A stretch of 64,000 nucleotides of DNA from Auanema rhodensis (Eukaryota > Nematoda > Chromadorea > Rhabditida > Rhabditidae). The DNA lies in the NCBI GenBank assembly GCA_964057225.1, contig OZ059896.1:20580501-20644500 (forward strand), written 5' to 3'. The translations under genes were made by a program, and so were the position numbers. Within the stretch, counting starts at the first letter, position 1. Every line of letters begins with the position of its first letter. This document shows positions 51,215 to 63,851 of this stretch, in pieces. Below the pieces are notes generated by a model. The model did not search any database and was not told where the DNA came from. It was given only the letters and a program-made list of their open reading frames with translations.

Positions 51215-54200
51215 AATTTAGCAAAAAGTAGATGTTTTTAGATTCCATTTTTCAAGGCAAAGACGATAGACAATGTTATTCAACGAAAAAATTAATTCTT
51301 CAGGGTGAAAATCGAGGATATAAGTGTGAACTTATATCAGTTGATATCTCGGTGCATTTTTAAGCTAGCGCAAATCTGATAACACAGATCGACGCAGCTT
51401 AAAAATCCGCATCGAATGCACTATACTACATTGAGAAACGCTTAATACACAAATTAGTTATGATCGTTTGAAAAATGATGCATTAGTGTATGTTGAGTTT
51501 CCATGTACACTCAACATTGCTTCCAAAAACAGTTTGACAAAAATTTTTTCGAAAAATTTCAAAATAATTTAGCAAAAAGTAGATGTTTTTAGATTTCTTT
51601 TTTCAAGGCAAAGACGATGGACAATGTTATTCAACGAAAAAATTAATTCTTCAGGGTGAAAATCGAGGATATAAGTGTGAACTTATATCAGTTGATATCT
51701 CGGTGCATTTTTAAGCTAGCGCAAATCTGATAACACAGATCGACGCAGCTTAAAAATCCGCATCGAATGCACTATACTACATCAAGAAACGCTTGATACA
51801 AAAATTAGTTATGATCGTTTGAAAAATGATGCATTAGTGTATGTTGAGTTTCCATGTACACTCAACATTGCTTCCAAAAACATTTTGACAAAAATTTTTT
51901 CGAAAAATTTCAAAATAATTTAGCAAGAAGTAGATGTTTTTAGATTTCTTTTTTCAAGGCAAAGACGATGGACAATGTTATTCAACGAAAAAATTAATTC
52001 TTCAGGGTGAAAATCGAGGATATAAGTGTGAACTTACATCAGTTGATATCTCGGTGCATTTTTAAGCTAGCGCAAATCTGATAACACAGATCGACGCAGC
52101 TTAAAAATCCGCATCGAATGCACTATACTACATTGAGAAACGCTTGATACAAAAATTAGTTATGATCGTTTGAAAAATGATGCATTAGTGTATGTTGAGT
52201 TTCCATGTACACTCAACATTGCTTCCAAAAACATTTTGACAAAAATTTTTTCGAAAAATTTCAAAATAATTTAGCAAAAAGTAGATGTTTTTAGATTCCA
52301 TTTTTCAAGGCAAAGACGATAGATAATGTTATTCAACGAAAAAATTAATTCTTCAGGGTGAAAATCGAGGATATATGTGTGAACTTATATCAGTTGATAT
52401 CTCGGTGCATTTTTAAGATAGCGCAAATCTGATAACACAGATCGACGCAGCTTAAAAATCTGCATCGAATGCACTATACTACATCAAGAAACGCTTGATA
52501 CAAAAATTAGTTATGATCGTTTGAAAAATGATGCATTAGTGTATGTTGAGTTTCCATGTACACTCAACATTGCTTCCAAAAACATTTTGACAAAAATTTT
52601 TTCGAAAAATTTCAAAATAATTTAGCAAGAAGTAGATGTTTTTAGATTTCTTTTTTCAAGGCAAAGACGATGGACAATGTTATTCAACGAAAAAATTAAT
52701 TCTTCAGGGTGAAAATCGAGGATATAAGTGTGAACTTACATCAGTTGATATCTCGGTGCATTTTTAAGCTAGCGCAAATCTGATAACACAGATCGACGCA
52801 GCTTAAAAATCCGCATCGAATGCACTATACTACATTGAGAAACGCTTGATACAAAAATTAGTTATGATCGTTTGAAAAATGATGCATTAGTGTATGTTGA
52901 GTTTCCATGTACACTCAACATTGCTTCCAAAAACATTTTGACAAAAATTTTTTCGAAAAATTTCAAAATAATTTAGCAAAAAGTAGATGTTTTTAGATTC
53001 CATTTTTCAAGGCAAAGACGATAGATAATGTTATTCAACGAAAAAATTAATTCTTCAGGGTGAAAATCGAGGATATATGTGTGAACTTATATCAGTTGAT
53101 ATCTCGGTGCATTTTTAAGATAGCGCAAATCTGATAACACAGATCGACGCAGCTTAAAAATCTGCATCGAATGCACTATACTACATCAAGAAACGCTTGA
53201 TACAAAAATTAGTTATGATCGTTTGAAAAATGATGCATTAGTGTATGTTGAGTTTCCATGTACACTCAACATTGCTTCCAAAAACATTTTGACAAAAATT
53301 TTTTCGAAAAATTTCAAAATAATTTAGCAAAAAGTAGATGTTTTTAGATTCCATTTTTCAAGGCAAAGACGATAGACAATGTTATTCAACGAAAAAATTA
53401 ATTCTTCAGGGTGAAAATCGAGGATATAAGTGTGAACTTATATCAGTTGATATCTCGGTGCATTTTTAAGCTAGCGCAAATCTGATAACACAGATCGACG
53501 CAGCTTAAAAATCCGCATCGAATGCACTATACTACATTGAGAAACGCTTAATACACAAATTAGTTATGATCGTTTGAAAAATGATGCATTAGTGTATGTT
53601 GAGTTTCCATGTACACTCAACATTGCTTCCAAAAACAGTTTGACAAAAATTTTTTCGAAAAATTTCAAAATAATTTAGCAAAAAGTAGATGTTTTTAGAT
53701 TTCTTTTTTCAAGGCAAAGACGATGGACAATGTTATTCAACGAAAAAATTAATTCTTCAGGGTGAAAATCGAGGATATAAGTGTGAACTTATATCAGTTG
53801 ATATCTCGGTGCATTTTTAAGCTAGCGCAAATCTGATAACACAGATCGACGCAGCTTAAAAATCCGCATCGAATGCACTATACTACATCAAGAAACGCTT
53901 GATACAAAAATTAGTTATGATCGTTTGAAAAATGATGCATTAGTGTATGTTGAGTTTCCATGTACACTCAACATTGCTTCCAAAAACAGTTTGACAAAAA
54001 TTTTTTCGAAAAATTTCAAAATAATTTAGCAAAAAGTAGATATTTTTAGATTTCTTTTTTCAAGGCAAAGACGATGGACAATGTTATTCAACGAAAAAAT
54101 TAATTCTTCAGGGTGAAAATCGAGGATATAAGTGTGAACTTATATCAGTTGATATCTCGGTGCATTTTTAAGCTAGCGCAAATCTGATAACACAGATCGA

Positions 54201-57200
54201 CGCAGCTTAAAAATCCGCATCGAATGCACTATACTACATTGAGAAACGCTTAATACAAAAATTAGTTATGATCGTTTGAAAAATGATGCATTAGTGTATG
54301 TTGAGTTTCCATGTACACTCAACATTGCTTCCAAAAACAGTTTGACAAAAATTTTTTCGAAAAATTTCAAAATAATTTAGCAAAAAGTAGATATTTTTAG
54401 ATTTCTTTTTTCAAGGCAAAGACGATGGACAATGTTATTCAACGAAAAAATTAATTCTTCAGGGTGAAAATCGAGGATATATGTGTGAACTTATATCAGT
54501 TGATATCTCGGTGCATTTTTAAGATAGCGCAAATCTGATAACACAGATCGACGCAGCTTAAAAATCTGCATCGAATGCACTATACTACATCAAGAAACGC
54601 TTGATACAAAAATTAGTTATGATCGTTTGAAAAATGATGCATTAGTGTATGTTGAGTTTCCATGTACACTCAACATTGCTTCCAAAAACATTTTGACAAA
54701 AATTTTTTCGGAAAATTTCAAAATAATTTAGCAAAAAGTAGATGTTTTTAGATTCCATTTTTCAAGGCAAAGACGATAGACAATGTTATTCAACGAAAAA
54801 ATTAATTCTTCAGGGTGAAAATCGAGGATATAAGTGTGAACTTATATCAGTTGATATCTCGGTGCATTTTTAAGCTAGCGCAAATCTGATAACACAGATC
54901 GACGCAGCTTAAAAATCCGCATCGAATGCACTATACTACATTGAGAAACGCTTAATACACAAATTAGTTATGATCGTTTGAAAAATGATGCATTAGTGTA
55001 TGTTGAGTTTCCATGTACACTCAACATTGCTTCCAAAAACAGTTTGACAAAAATTTTTTCGAAAATTTTCAAAATAATTTAGCAAAAAGTAGATGTTTTT
55101 AGATTTCTTTTTTCAAGGCAAAGACGATGGACAATGTTATTCAACGAAAAAATTAATTCTTCAGGGTGAAAATCGAGGATATAAGTGTGAACTTATATCA
55201 GTTGATATCTCGGTGCATTTTTAAGCTAGCGCAAATCTGATAACACAGATCGACGCAGCTTAAAAATCCGCATCGAATGCACTATACTACATCAAGAAAC
55301 GCTTGATACAAAAATTAGTTATGATCGTTTGAAAAATGATGCATTAGTGTATGTTGAGTTTCCATGTACACTCAACATTGCTTCCAAAAACAGTTTGACA
55401 AAAATTTTTTCGAAAAATTTCAAAATAATTTAGCAAAAAGTAGATATTTTTAGATTTCTTTTTTCAAGGCAAAGACGATGGACAATGTTATTCAACGAAA
55501 AAATTAATTCTTCAGGGTGAAAATCGAGGATATAAGTGTGAACTTATATCAGTTGATATCTCGGTGCATTTTTAAGCTAGCGCAAATCTGATAACACAGA
55601 TCGACGCAGCTTAAAAATCCGCATCGAATGCACTATACTACATTGAGAAACGCTTAATACAAAAATTAGTTATGATCGTTTGAAAAATGATGCATTAGTG
55701 TATGTTGAGTTTCCATGTACACTCAACATTGCTTCCAAAAACATTTTGACAAAAATTTTTTCGAAAAATTTCAAAATAATTTAGCAAAAAGTAGATGTTT
55801 TTAGATTCCTTTTTTTAAGGCAAAGACGATGGACAATGTTATTCAACGAAAAAATTAATTCTTCAGGGTGAAAATCGAGGATATAAGTGTGAACTTATAT
55901 CAGTTGATATCTCGGTGCATTTTTAAGCTAGCGCAAATCTGATAACACAGATCGACGCAGCTTAAAAATCTGCATCGAATGCACTATACTACATCAAGAA
56001 ACGCTTGATACAAAAATTAGTTATGATCGTTTGAAAAATGATGCATTAGTGTATGTTGAGTTTCCATGTACACTCAACATTGCTTCCAAAAACATTTTGA
56101 CAAAAATTTTTTCGAAAAATTTCAAAATAATTTAGCAAAAAGTAGATGTTTTTAGATTCCATTTTTCAAGGCAAAGACGATAGACAATGTTATTCAACGA
56201 AAAAATTAATTCTTCAGGGTGAAAATCGAGGATATAAGTGTGAACTTATATCAGTTGATATCTCGGTGCATTTTTAAGCTAGCGCAAATCTGATAACACA
56301 GATCGGCGCAGCTTAAAAATCCGCATCGAATGCACTATACTACATTGAGAAACGCTTAATACACAAATTAGTTATGATCGTTTGAAAAATGATGCATTAG
56401 TGTATGTTGAGTTTCCATGTACACTCAACATTGCTTCCAAAAACAGTTTGACAAAAATTTTTTCGAAAAATTTCAAAATAATTTAGCAGAAAGTAGATGT
56501 TTTTAGATTTCTTTTTTCAAGGCAAAGACGATGGACAATGTTATTCAACGAAAAAATTAATTCTTCAGGGTGAAAATCGAGGATATAAGTGTGAACTTAT
56601 ATCAGTTGATATCTCGGTGCATTTTTAAGCTAGCGCAAATCTGATAACACAGATCGACGCAGCTTAAAAATCCGCATCGAATGCACTATACTACATTGAG
56701 AAACGCTTAATACAAAAATTAGTTATGATCGTTTGAAAAATGATGCATTAGTGTATGTTGAGTTTCCATGTACACTCAACATTGCTTCCAAAAACATTTT
56801 GACAAAAATTTTTTCGAAAAATTTCAAAATAATTTAGCAAAAAGTAGATGTTTTTAGATTCCTTTTTTTAAGGCAAAGACGATGGACAATGTTATTCAAC
56901 GAAAAAATTAATTCTTCAGGGTGAAAATCGAGGATATAAGTGTGAACTTATATCAGTTGATATCTCGGTGCATTTTTAAGCTAGCGCAAATCTGATAACA
57001 CAGATCGACGCAGCTTAAAAATCTGCATCGAATGCACTATACTACATCAAGAAACGCTTGATACAAAAATTAGTTATGATCGTTTGAAAAATGATGCATT
57101 AGTGTATGTTGAGTTTCCATGTACACTCAACATTGCTTCCAAAAACATTTTGACAAAAATTTTTTCGAAAAATTTCAAAATAATTTAGCAAAAAGTAGAT

Positions 57201-60200
57201 GTTTTTAGATTCCATTTTTCAAGGCAAAGACGATAGACAATGTTATTCAACGAAAAAATTAATTCTTCAGGGTGAAAATCGAGGATATAAGTGTGAACTT
57301 ATATCAGTTGATATCTCGGTGCATTTTTAAGCTAGCGCAAATCTGATAACACAGATCGGCGCAGCTTAAAAATCCGCATCGAATGCACTATACTACATTG
57401 AGAAACGCTTAATACACAAATTAGTTATGATCGTTTGAAAAATGATGCATTAGTGTATGTTGAGTTTCCATGTACACTCAACATTGCTTCCAAAAACAGT
57501 TTGACAAAAATTTTTTCGAAAAATTTCAAAATAATTTAGCAGAAAGTAGATGTTTTTAGATTTCTTTTTTCAAGGCAAAGACGATGGACAATGTTATTCA
57601 ACGAAAAAATTAATTCTTCAGGGTGAAAATCGAGGATATAAGTGTGAACTTATATCAGTTGATATCTCGGTGCATTTTTAAGCTAGCGCAAATCTGATAA
57701 CACAGATCGACGCAGCTTAAAAATCTGCATCGAATGCACTATACTACATCAAGAAACGCTTGATACAAAAATTAGTTATGATCGTTTGAAAAATGATGCA
57801 TTAGTGTATGTTGAGTTTCCATGTACACTCAACATTGCTTCCAAAAACATTTTGACAAAAATTTTTTCGAAAAATTTCAAAATAATTTAGCAAAAAGTAG
57901 ATGTTTTTAGATTCCATTTTTCAAGGCAAAGACGATAGACAATGTTATTCAACGAAAAAATTAATTCTTCAGGGTGAAAATCGAGGATATAAGTGTGAAC
58001 TTATATCAGTTGATATCTCGGTGCATTTTTAAGCTAGCGCAAATCTGATAACACAGATCGGCGCAGCTTAAAAATCCGCATCGAATGCACTATACTACAT
58101 TGAGAAACGCTTAATACACAAATTAGTTATGATCGTTTGAAAAATGATGCATTAGTGTATGTTGAGTTTCCATGTACACTCAACATTGCTTCCAAAAACA
58201 GTTTGACAAAAATTTTTTCGAAAAATTTCAAAATAATTTAGCAGAAAGTAGATGTTTTTAGATTTCTTTTTTCAAGGCAAAGACGATGGACAATGTTATT
58301 CAACGAAAAAATTAATTCTTCAGGGTGAAAATCGAGGATATAAGTGTGAACTTATATCAGTTGATATCTCGGTGCATTTTTAAGCTAGCGCAAATCTGAT
58401 AACACAGATCGACGCAGCTTAAAAATCCGCATCGAATGCACTATACTACATCAAGAAACGCTTGATACAAAAATTAGTTATGATCGTTTGAAAAATGATG
58501 CATTAGTGTATGTTGAGTTTCCATGTACACTCAACATTGCTTCCAAAAACAGTTTGACAAAAATTTTTTCGAAAAATTTCAAAATAATTTAGCAAAAAGT
58601 AGAAGTTTTTAGATTCCTTTTTTTAAGGCAAAGACGATGGACAATGTTATTCAACGAAAAAATTAATTCTTCAGGGTGAAAATCGAGGATATAAGTGTGA
58701 ACTTATATCAGTTGATATCTCGGTGCATTTTTAAGCTAGCGCAAATCTGATAACACAGATCGACGCAGCTTAAAAATCTGCATCGAATGCACTATACTAC
58801 ATCAAGAAACGCTTGATACAAAAATTAGTTATGATCGTTTGAAAAATGATGCATTAGTGTATGTTGAGTTTCCATGTACACTCAACATTGCTTCCAAAAA
58901 CATTTTGACAAAAATTTTTTCGAAAAATTTCAAAATAATTTAGCAAAAAGTAGATGTTTTTAGATTCCATTTTTCAAGGCAAAGACGATAGACAATGTTA
59001 TTCAACGAAAAAATTAATTCTTCAGGGTGAAAATCGAGGATATAAGTGTGAACTTATATCAGTTGATATCTCGGTGCATTTTTAAGCTAGCGCAAATCTG
59101 ATAACACAGATCGACGCAGCTTAAAAATCCGCATCGAATGCACTATACTACATTGAGAAACGCTTAATACACAAATTAGTTATGATCGTTTGAAAAATGA
59201 TGCATTAGTGTATGTTGAGTTTCCATGTACACTCAACATTGCTTCCAAAAACAGTTTGACAAAAATTTTTTCGAAAAATTTCAAAATAATTTAGCAAAAA
59301 GTAGATGTTTTTAGATTTCTTTTTTCAAGGCAAAGACGATGGACAATGTTATTCAACGAAAAAATTAATTCTTCAGGGTGAAAATCGAGGATATAAGTGT
59401 GAACTTATATCAGTTGATATCTCGGTGCATTTTTAAGCTAGCGCAAATCTGATAACACAGATCGACGCAGCTTAAAAATCCGCATCGAATGCACTATACT
59501 ACATCAAGAAACGCTTGATACAAAAATTAGTTATGATCGTTTGAAAAATGATGCATTAGTGTATGTTGAGTTTCCATGTACACTCAACATTGCTTCCAAA
59601 AACATTTTGACAAAAATTTTTTCGAAAAATTTCAAAATAATTTAGCAAGAAGTAGATGTTTTTAGATTTCTTTTTTCAAGGCAAAGACGATGGACAATGT
59701 TATTCAACGAAAAAATTAATTCTTCAGGGTGAAAATCGAGGATATAAGTGTGAACTTACATCAGTTGATATCTCGGTGCATTTTTAAGCTAGCGCAAATC
59801 TGATAACACAGATCGACGCAGCTTAAAAATCCGCATCGAATGCACTATACTACATTGAGAAACGCTTGATACAAAAATTAGTTATGATCGTTTGAAAAAT
59901 GATGCATTAGTGTATGTTGAGTTTCCATGTACACTCAACATTGCTTCCAAAAACATTTTGACAAAAATTTTTTCGAAAAATTTCAAAATAATTTAGCAAA
60001 AAGTAGATGTTTTTAGATTCCATTTTTCAAGGCAAAGACGATAGACAATGTTATTCAACGAAAAAATCAATTCTTCAGGGTGAAAATCGAGGATATAAGT
60101 GTGAACTTATATCAGTTGATATCTCGGTGCATTTTTAAGCTAGCGCAAATCTGATAACACAGATCGACGCAGCTTAAAAATCCGCATCGAATGCACTATA

Positions 60201-61042
60201 TTACATTGAGAAACGCTTGATACAAAAATTAGTTATGATCGTTTGAAAAATGATGCATTAGTGTATGTTGAGTTTCCATGTACACTCAACATTGCTTCCA
60301 AAAACATTTTGACAAAAATTTTTTCGAAAAATTTCAAAATAATTTAGCAAAAAGTAGATGTTTTTAGATTCCATTTTTCAAGGCAAAGACGATAGACAAT
60401 GTTATTCAACGAAAAAATTAATTCTTCAGGGTGAAAATCGAGGATATAAGTGTGAACTTATATCAGTTGATATCTCGGTGCATTTTTAAGCTAGCGCAAA
60501 TCTGATAACACAGATCGACGCAGCTTAAAAATCCGCATCGAATGCACTATACTACATCAAGAAACGCTTGATACAAAAATTAGTTATGATCGTTTGAAAA
60601 ATGATGCATTAGTGTATGTTGAGTTTCCATGTACACTCAACATTGCTTCCAAAAACATTTTGACAAAAATTTTTTCGAAAAATTTCAAAATAATTTAGCA
60701 AGAAGTAGATGTTTTTAGATTTCTTTTTTCAAGGCAAAGACGATGGACAATGTTATTCAACGAAAAAATTAATTCTTCAGGGTGAAAATCGAGGATATAA
60801 GTGTGAACTTACATCAGTTGATATCTCGGTGCATTTTTAAGCTAGCGCAAATCTGATAACACAGATCGACGCAGCTTAAAAATCCGCATCGAATGCACTA
60901 TACTACATTGAGAAACGCTTGATACAAAAATTAGTTATGATCGTTTGAAAAATGATGCATTAGTGTATGTTGAGTTTCCATGTACACTCAACATTGCTTC
61001 CAAAAACATTTTGACAAAAATTTTTTCGAAAAATTTCAAAAT
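51215..61042. repeat. Array domain V: 28 monomers of the domain III types
   Basis: All monomers are 351 bp. AACAGTTTG, TACACAAAT, AGATATTTTT and AAGATAGC variants return in orders seen in domain III. GATCGGCGC with a full-length A-run recurs near 56301, 57354 and 58055. It is ten monomers shorter than domain III. It contains a two-monomer (702-bp) higher-order repeat at 51917-53320 and repeated groups of three and two monomers marked by GCAGAAAGTAG between 56129 and 58585. Confidence 0.8.
51917..53320. repeat. Two copies of a 702-bp dimer higher-order repeat
   Basis: A GCAAGAAGTAG/TTACATC monomer followed by a GATAGATAATG/ATATATG/AAGATAGC monomer occurs twice in a row (51917-52618 and 52619-53320). 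No difference between the two dimers was noticed. This is one of the clearest recent duplications in the array. Confidence 0.85.
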
Positions 61043-61890
61043 AATTTAGCAAAAAGTAGATGTTTTTAGATTCCATTTTTCAAGGCAAAGACGATAGACA
61101 ATGTTATTCAACGAAAAAATTAATTCTTCAGGGTGAAAATCGAGGATATAAGTGTGAACTTATATCAGTTGATATCTCGGTGCATTTTCAAGCTAGCGCA
61201 AATCTGATAACACAGATCGACGCAGCTTAAAAATCCGCATCGAATGCACTATACTACATTGAGAAACGCTTGATACAAAAATTAGTTATGATCGTTTGAA
61301 AAATGATGCATTAGTGTATGTTGAGTTTCCATGTACACTCAACATTGCTTCCAAAAACATTTTGACAAAAATTTTTTCAAAAAATTTCAAAATAATTTAG
61401 CAAAAAGTAGATGTTTTTAGATTCCATTTTTCAAGGCAAAGACGATAGACAATGTTATTCAACGAAAAAATTAATTCTTCAGGGTGAAAATCGAGGATAT
61501 AAGTGTGAACTTATATCAGTTGATATCTCGGTGCATTTTCAAGCTAGCGCAAATCTGATAACACAGATCGACGCAGCTTAAAAATCCGCATCGAATGCAC
61601 TATACTACATTGAGAAACGCTTGATACAAAAATTAGTTATGATCGTTTGAAAAATGATGCATTAGTGTATGTTGAGTTTCCATGTACACTCAACATTGCT
61701 TCCAAAAACATTTTGACAAAAATTTTTTCGAAATATTTCAAAATAATTTAGCAAAAAGTAGATGTTTTTAGATTCCTTTTTTTAAGGCAAAGACGATGGA
61801 CAATGTTATTCAACGAAAAAATTAATTCTTCAGGACGAAAATCGAGGATATAAGTGTGAACTTATATCAGTTGATATCTCGGTGCATTTT
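58604..61890. repeat. Duplicated block, right copy (15790-bp offset)
   Basis: Matches 42814-46100 with no difference noticed over about 3.3 kb. The offset equals 45 monomers minus the five one-base losses of domain IV, which is what true positional copies require. It is bounded on the left by AGAAGTTTTT versus AGATGTTTTT and on the right by TTTTCAAGC versus TTTTTAAGC. Confidence 0.85.
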
Positions 61891-63499
61891 CAAGCTAGCG
61901 CAAATCTGATAACACAGATCGACGCAGCTTAAAAATCCGCATCGAATGCACTATACTACATTGAGAAACGCTTGATACAAAAATTAGTTATGATCGTTTG
62001 AAAAATGATGCATTAGTGTATGTTGAGTTTCCATGTACACTCAACATTGCTTCCAAAAACATTTTGACAAAAATTTTTTCGAAATATTTCAAAATAATTT
62101 AGCAAAAAGTAGATGTTTTTAGATTCCTTTTTTTAAGGCAAAGACGATGGACAATGTTATTCAACGAAAAAATTAATTCTTCAGGACGAAAATCGAGGAT
62201 ATAAGTGTGAACTTATATCAGTTGATATCTCGGTGCATTTTCAAGCTAGCGCAAATCTGATAACACAGATCGACGCAGCTTAAAAATCCGCATCGAATGC
62301 ACTATACTACATTGAGAAACGCTTAATACAAAAATTAGTTATGATCGTTTGAAAAATGATGCATTAGTGTATGTTGAGTTTCCATGTACACTCAACATTG
62401 CTTCCAAAAACATTTTGACAAAAATTTTTTCGAAATATTTCAAAATAATTTAGCAAAAAGTAGATGTTTTTAGATTCCTTTTTTTAAGGCAAAGACGATG
62501 GACAATGTTATTCAACGAAAAAATTAATTCTTCAGGGTGAAAATCGAGGATATAAGTGTGAACTTATATCAGTTGATATCTCGGTGCATTTTCAAGCTAG
62601 CGCAAATCTGATAACACAGATCGACGCAGCTTAAAAATCCGCATCGAATGCACTATACTACATTGAGAAACGCTTGATACAAAAATTAGTTATGATCGTT
62701 TGAAAAATGATGCATTAGTGTATGTTGAGTTTCCATGTACACTCAACATTGCTTCCAAAAACATTTTGACAAAAATTTTTTCGAAATATTTCAAAATAAT
62801 TTAGCAAAAAGTAGATGTTTTTAGATTCCTTTTTTTAAGGCAAAGACGATGGACAATGTTATTCAACGAAAAAATTAATTCTTCAGGACGAAAATCGAGG
62901 ATATAAGTGTGAACTTATATCAGTTGATATCTCGGTGCATTTTCAAGCTAGCGCAAATCTGATAACACAGATCGACGCAGCTTAAAAATCCGCATCGAAT
63001 GCACTATACTACATTGAGAAACGCTTGATACAAAAATTAGTTATGATCGTTTGAAAAATGATGCATTAGTGTATGTTGAGTTTCCATGTACACTCAACAT
63101 TGCTTCCAAAAACATTTTGACAAAAATTTTTTCGAAATATTTCAAAATAATTTAGCAAAAAGTAGATGTTTTTAGATTCCTTTTTTTAAGGCAAAGACGA
63201 TGGACAATGTTATTCAACGAAAAAATTAATTCTTCAGGACGAAAATCGAGGATATAAGTGTGAACTTATATCAGTTGATATCTCGGTGCATTTTCAAGCT
63301 AGCGCAAATCTGATAACACAGATCGACGCAGCTTAAAAATCCGCATCGAATGCACTATACTACATTGAGAAACGCTTAATACAAAAATTAGTTATGATCG
63401 TTTGAAAAATGATGCATTAGTGTATGTTGAGTTTCCATGTACACTCAACATTGCTTCCGAAAACATTTTGACAAAAATTTTTTCGAAAAATTTCAAAAT

Positions 63500-63851
63500 A
63501 ATTTAGCAAAAAGTAGATGTTTTTAGATTCCTTTTTTTAAGGCAAAGACGATGGACAATGTTATTCAACGAAAAAAATTAATTCTTCAGGACGAAAATCG
63601 AGGATATAAGTGTGAACTTATATCAGTTGATATCTCGGTGCATTTTTAAGCTAGCGCAAATCTGATAACACAGATCGACGCAGCTTAAAAATCCGCATCG
63701 AATGCACTATACTACATTGAGAAACGCTTAATACAAAAATTAGTTATGATCGTTTGAAAAATGATGCATTAGTGTATGTTGAGTTTCCATGTACACTCAA
63801 CATTGCTTCCAAAAACATTTTGACAAAAATTTTTTCGAAAAATTTCAAAAT
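63500..63851. repeat. Only 352-bp monomer (one-base gain)
   Basis: The A-run at m72-77 has seven A instead of six (near 63571-63577), the only length gain seen in 182 monomers. A homopolymer gain of one base could be replication slippage or a sequencing error. Confidence 0.8.

Noticed and set aside
33200-61890. Assembly artefact as the explanation of the large identical blocks
   Set aside because: Not fully excluded. The blocks differ in their flanks, begin and end at different variants and keep consistent monomer phase, which fits biological duplication better; raw long reads would decide.
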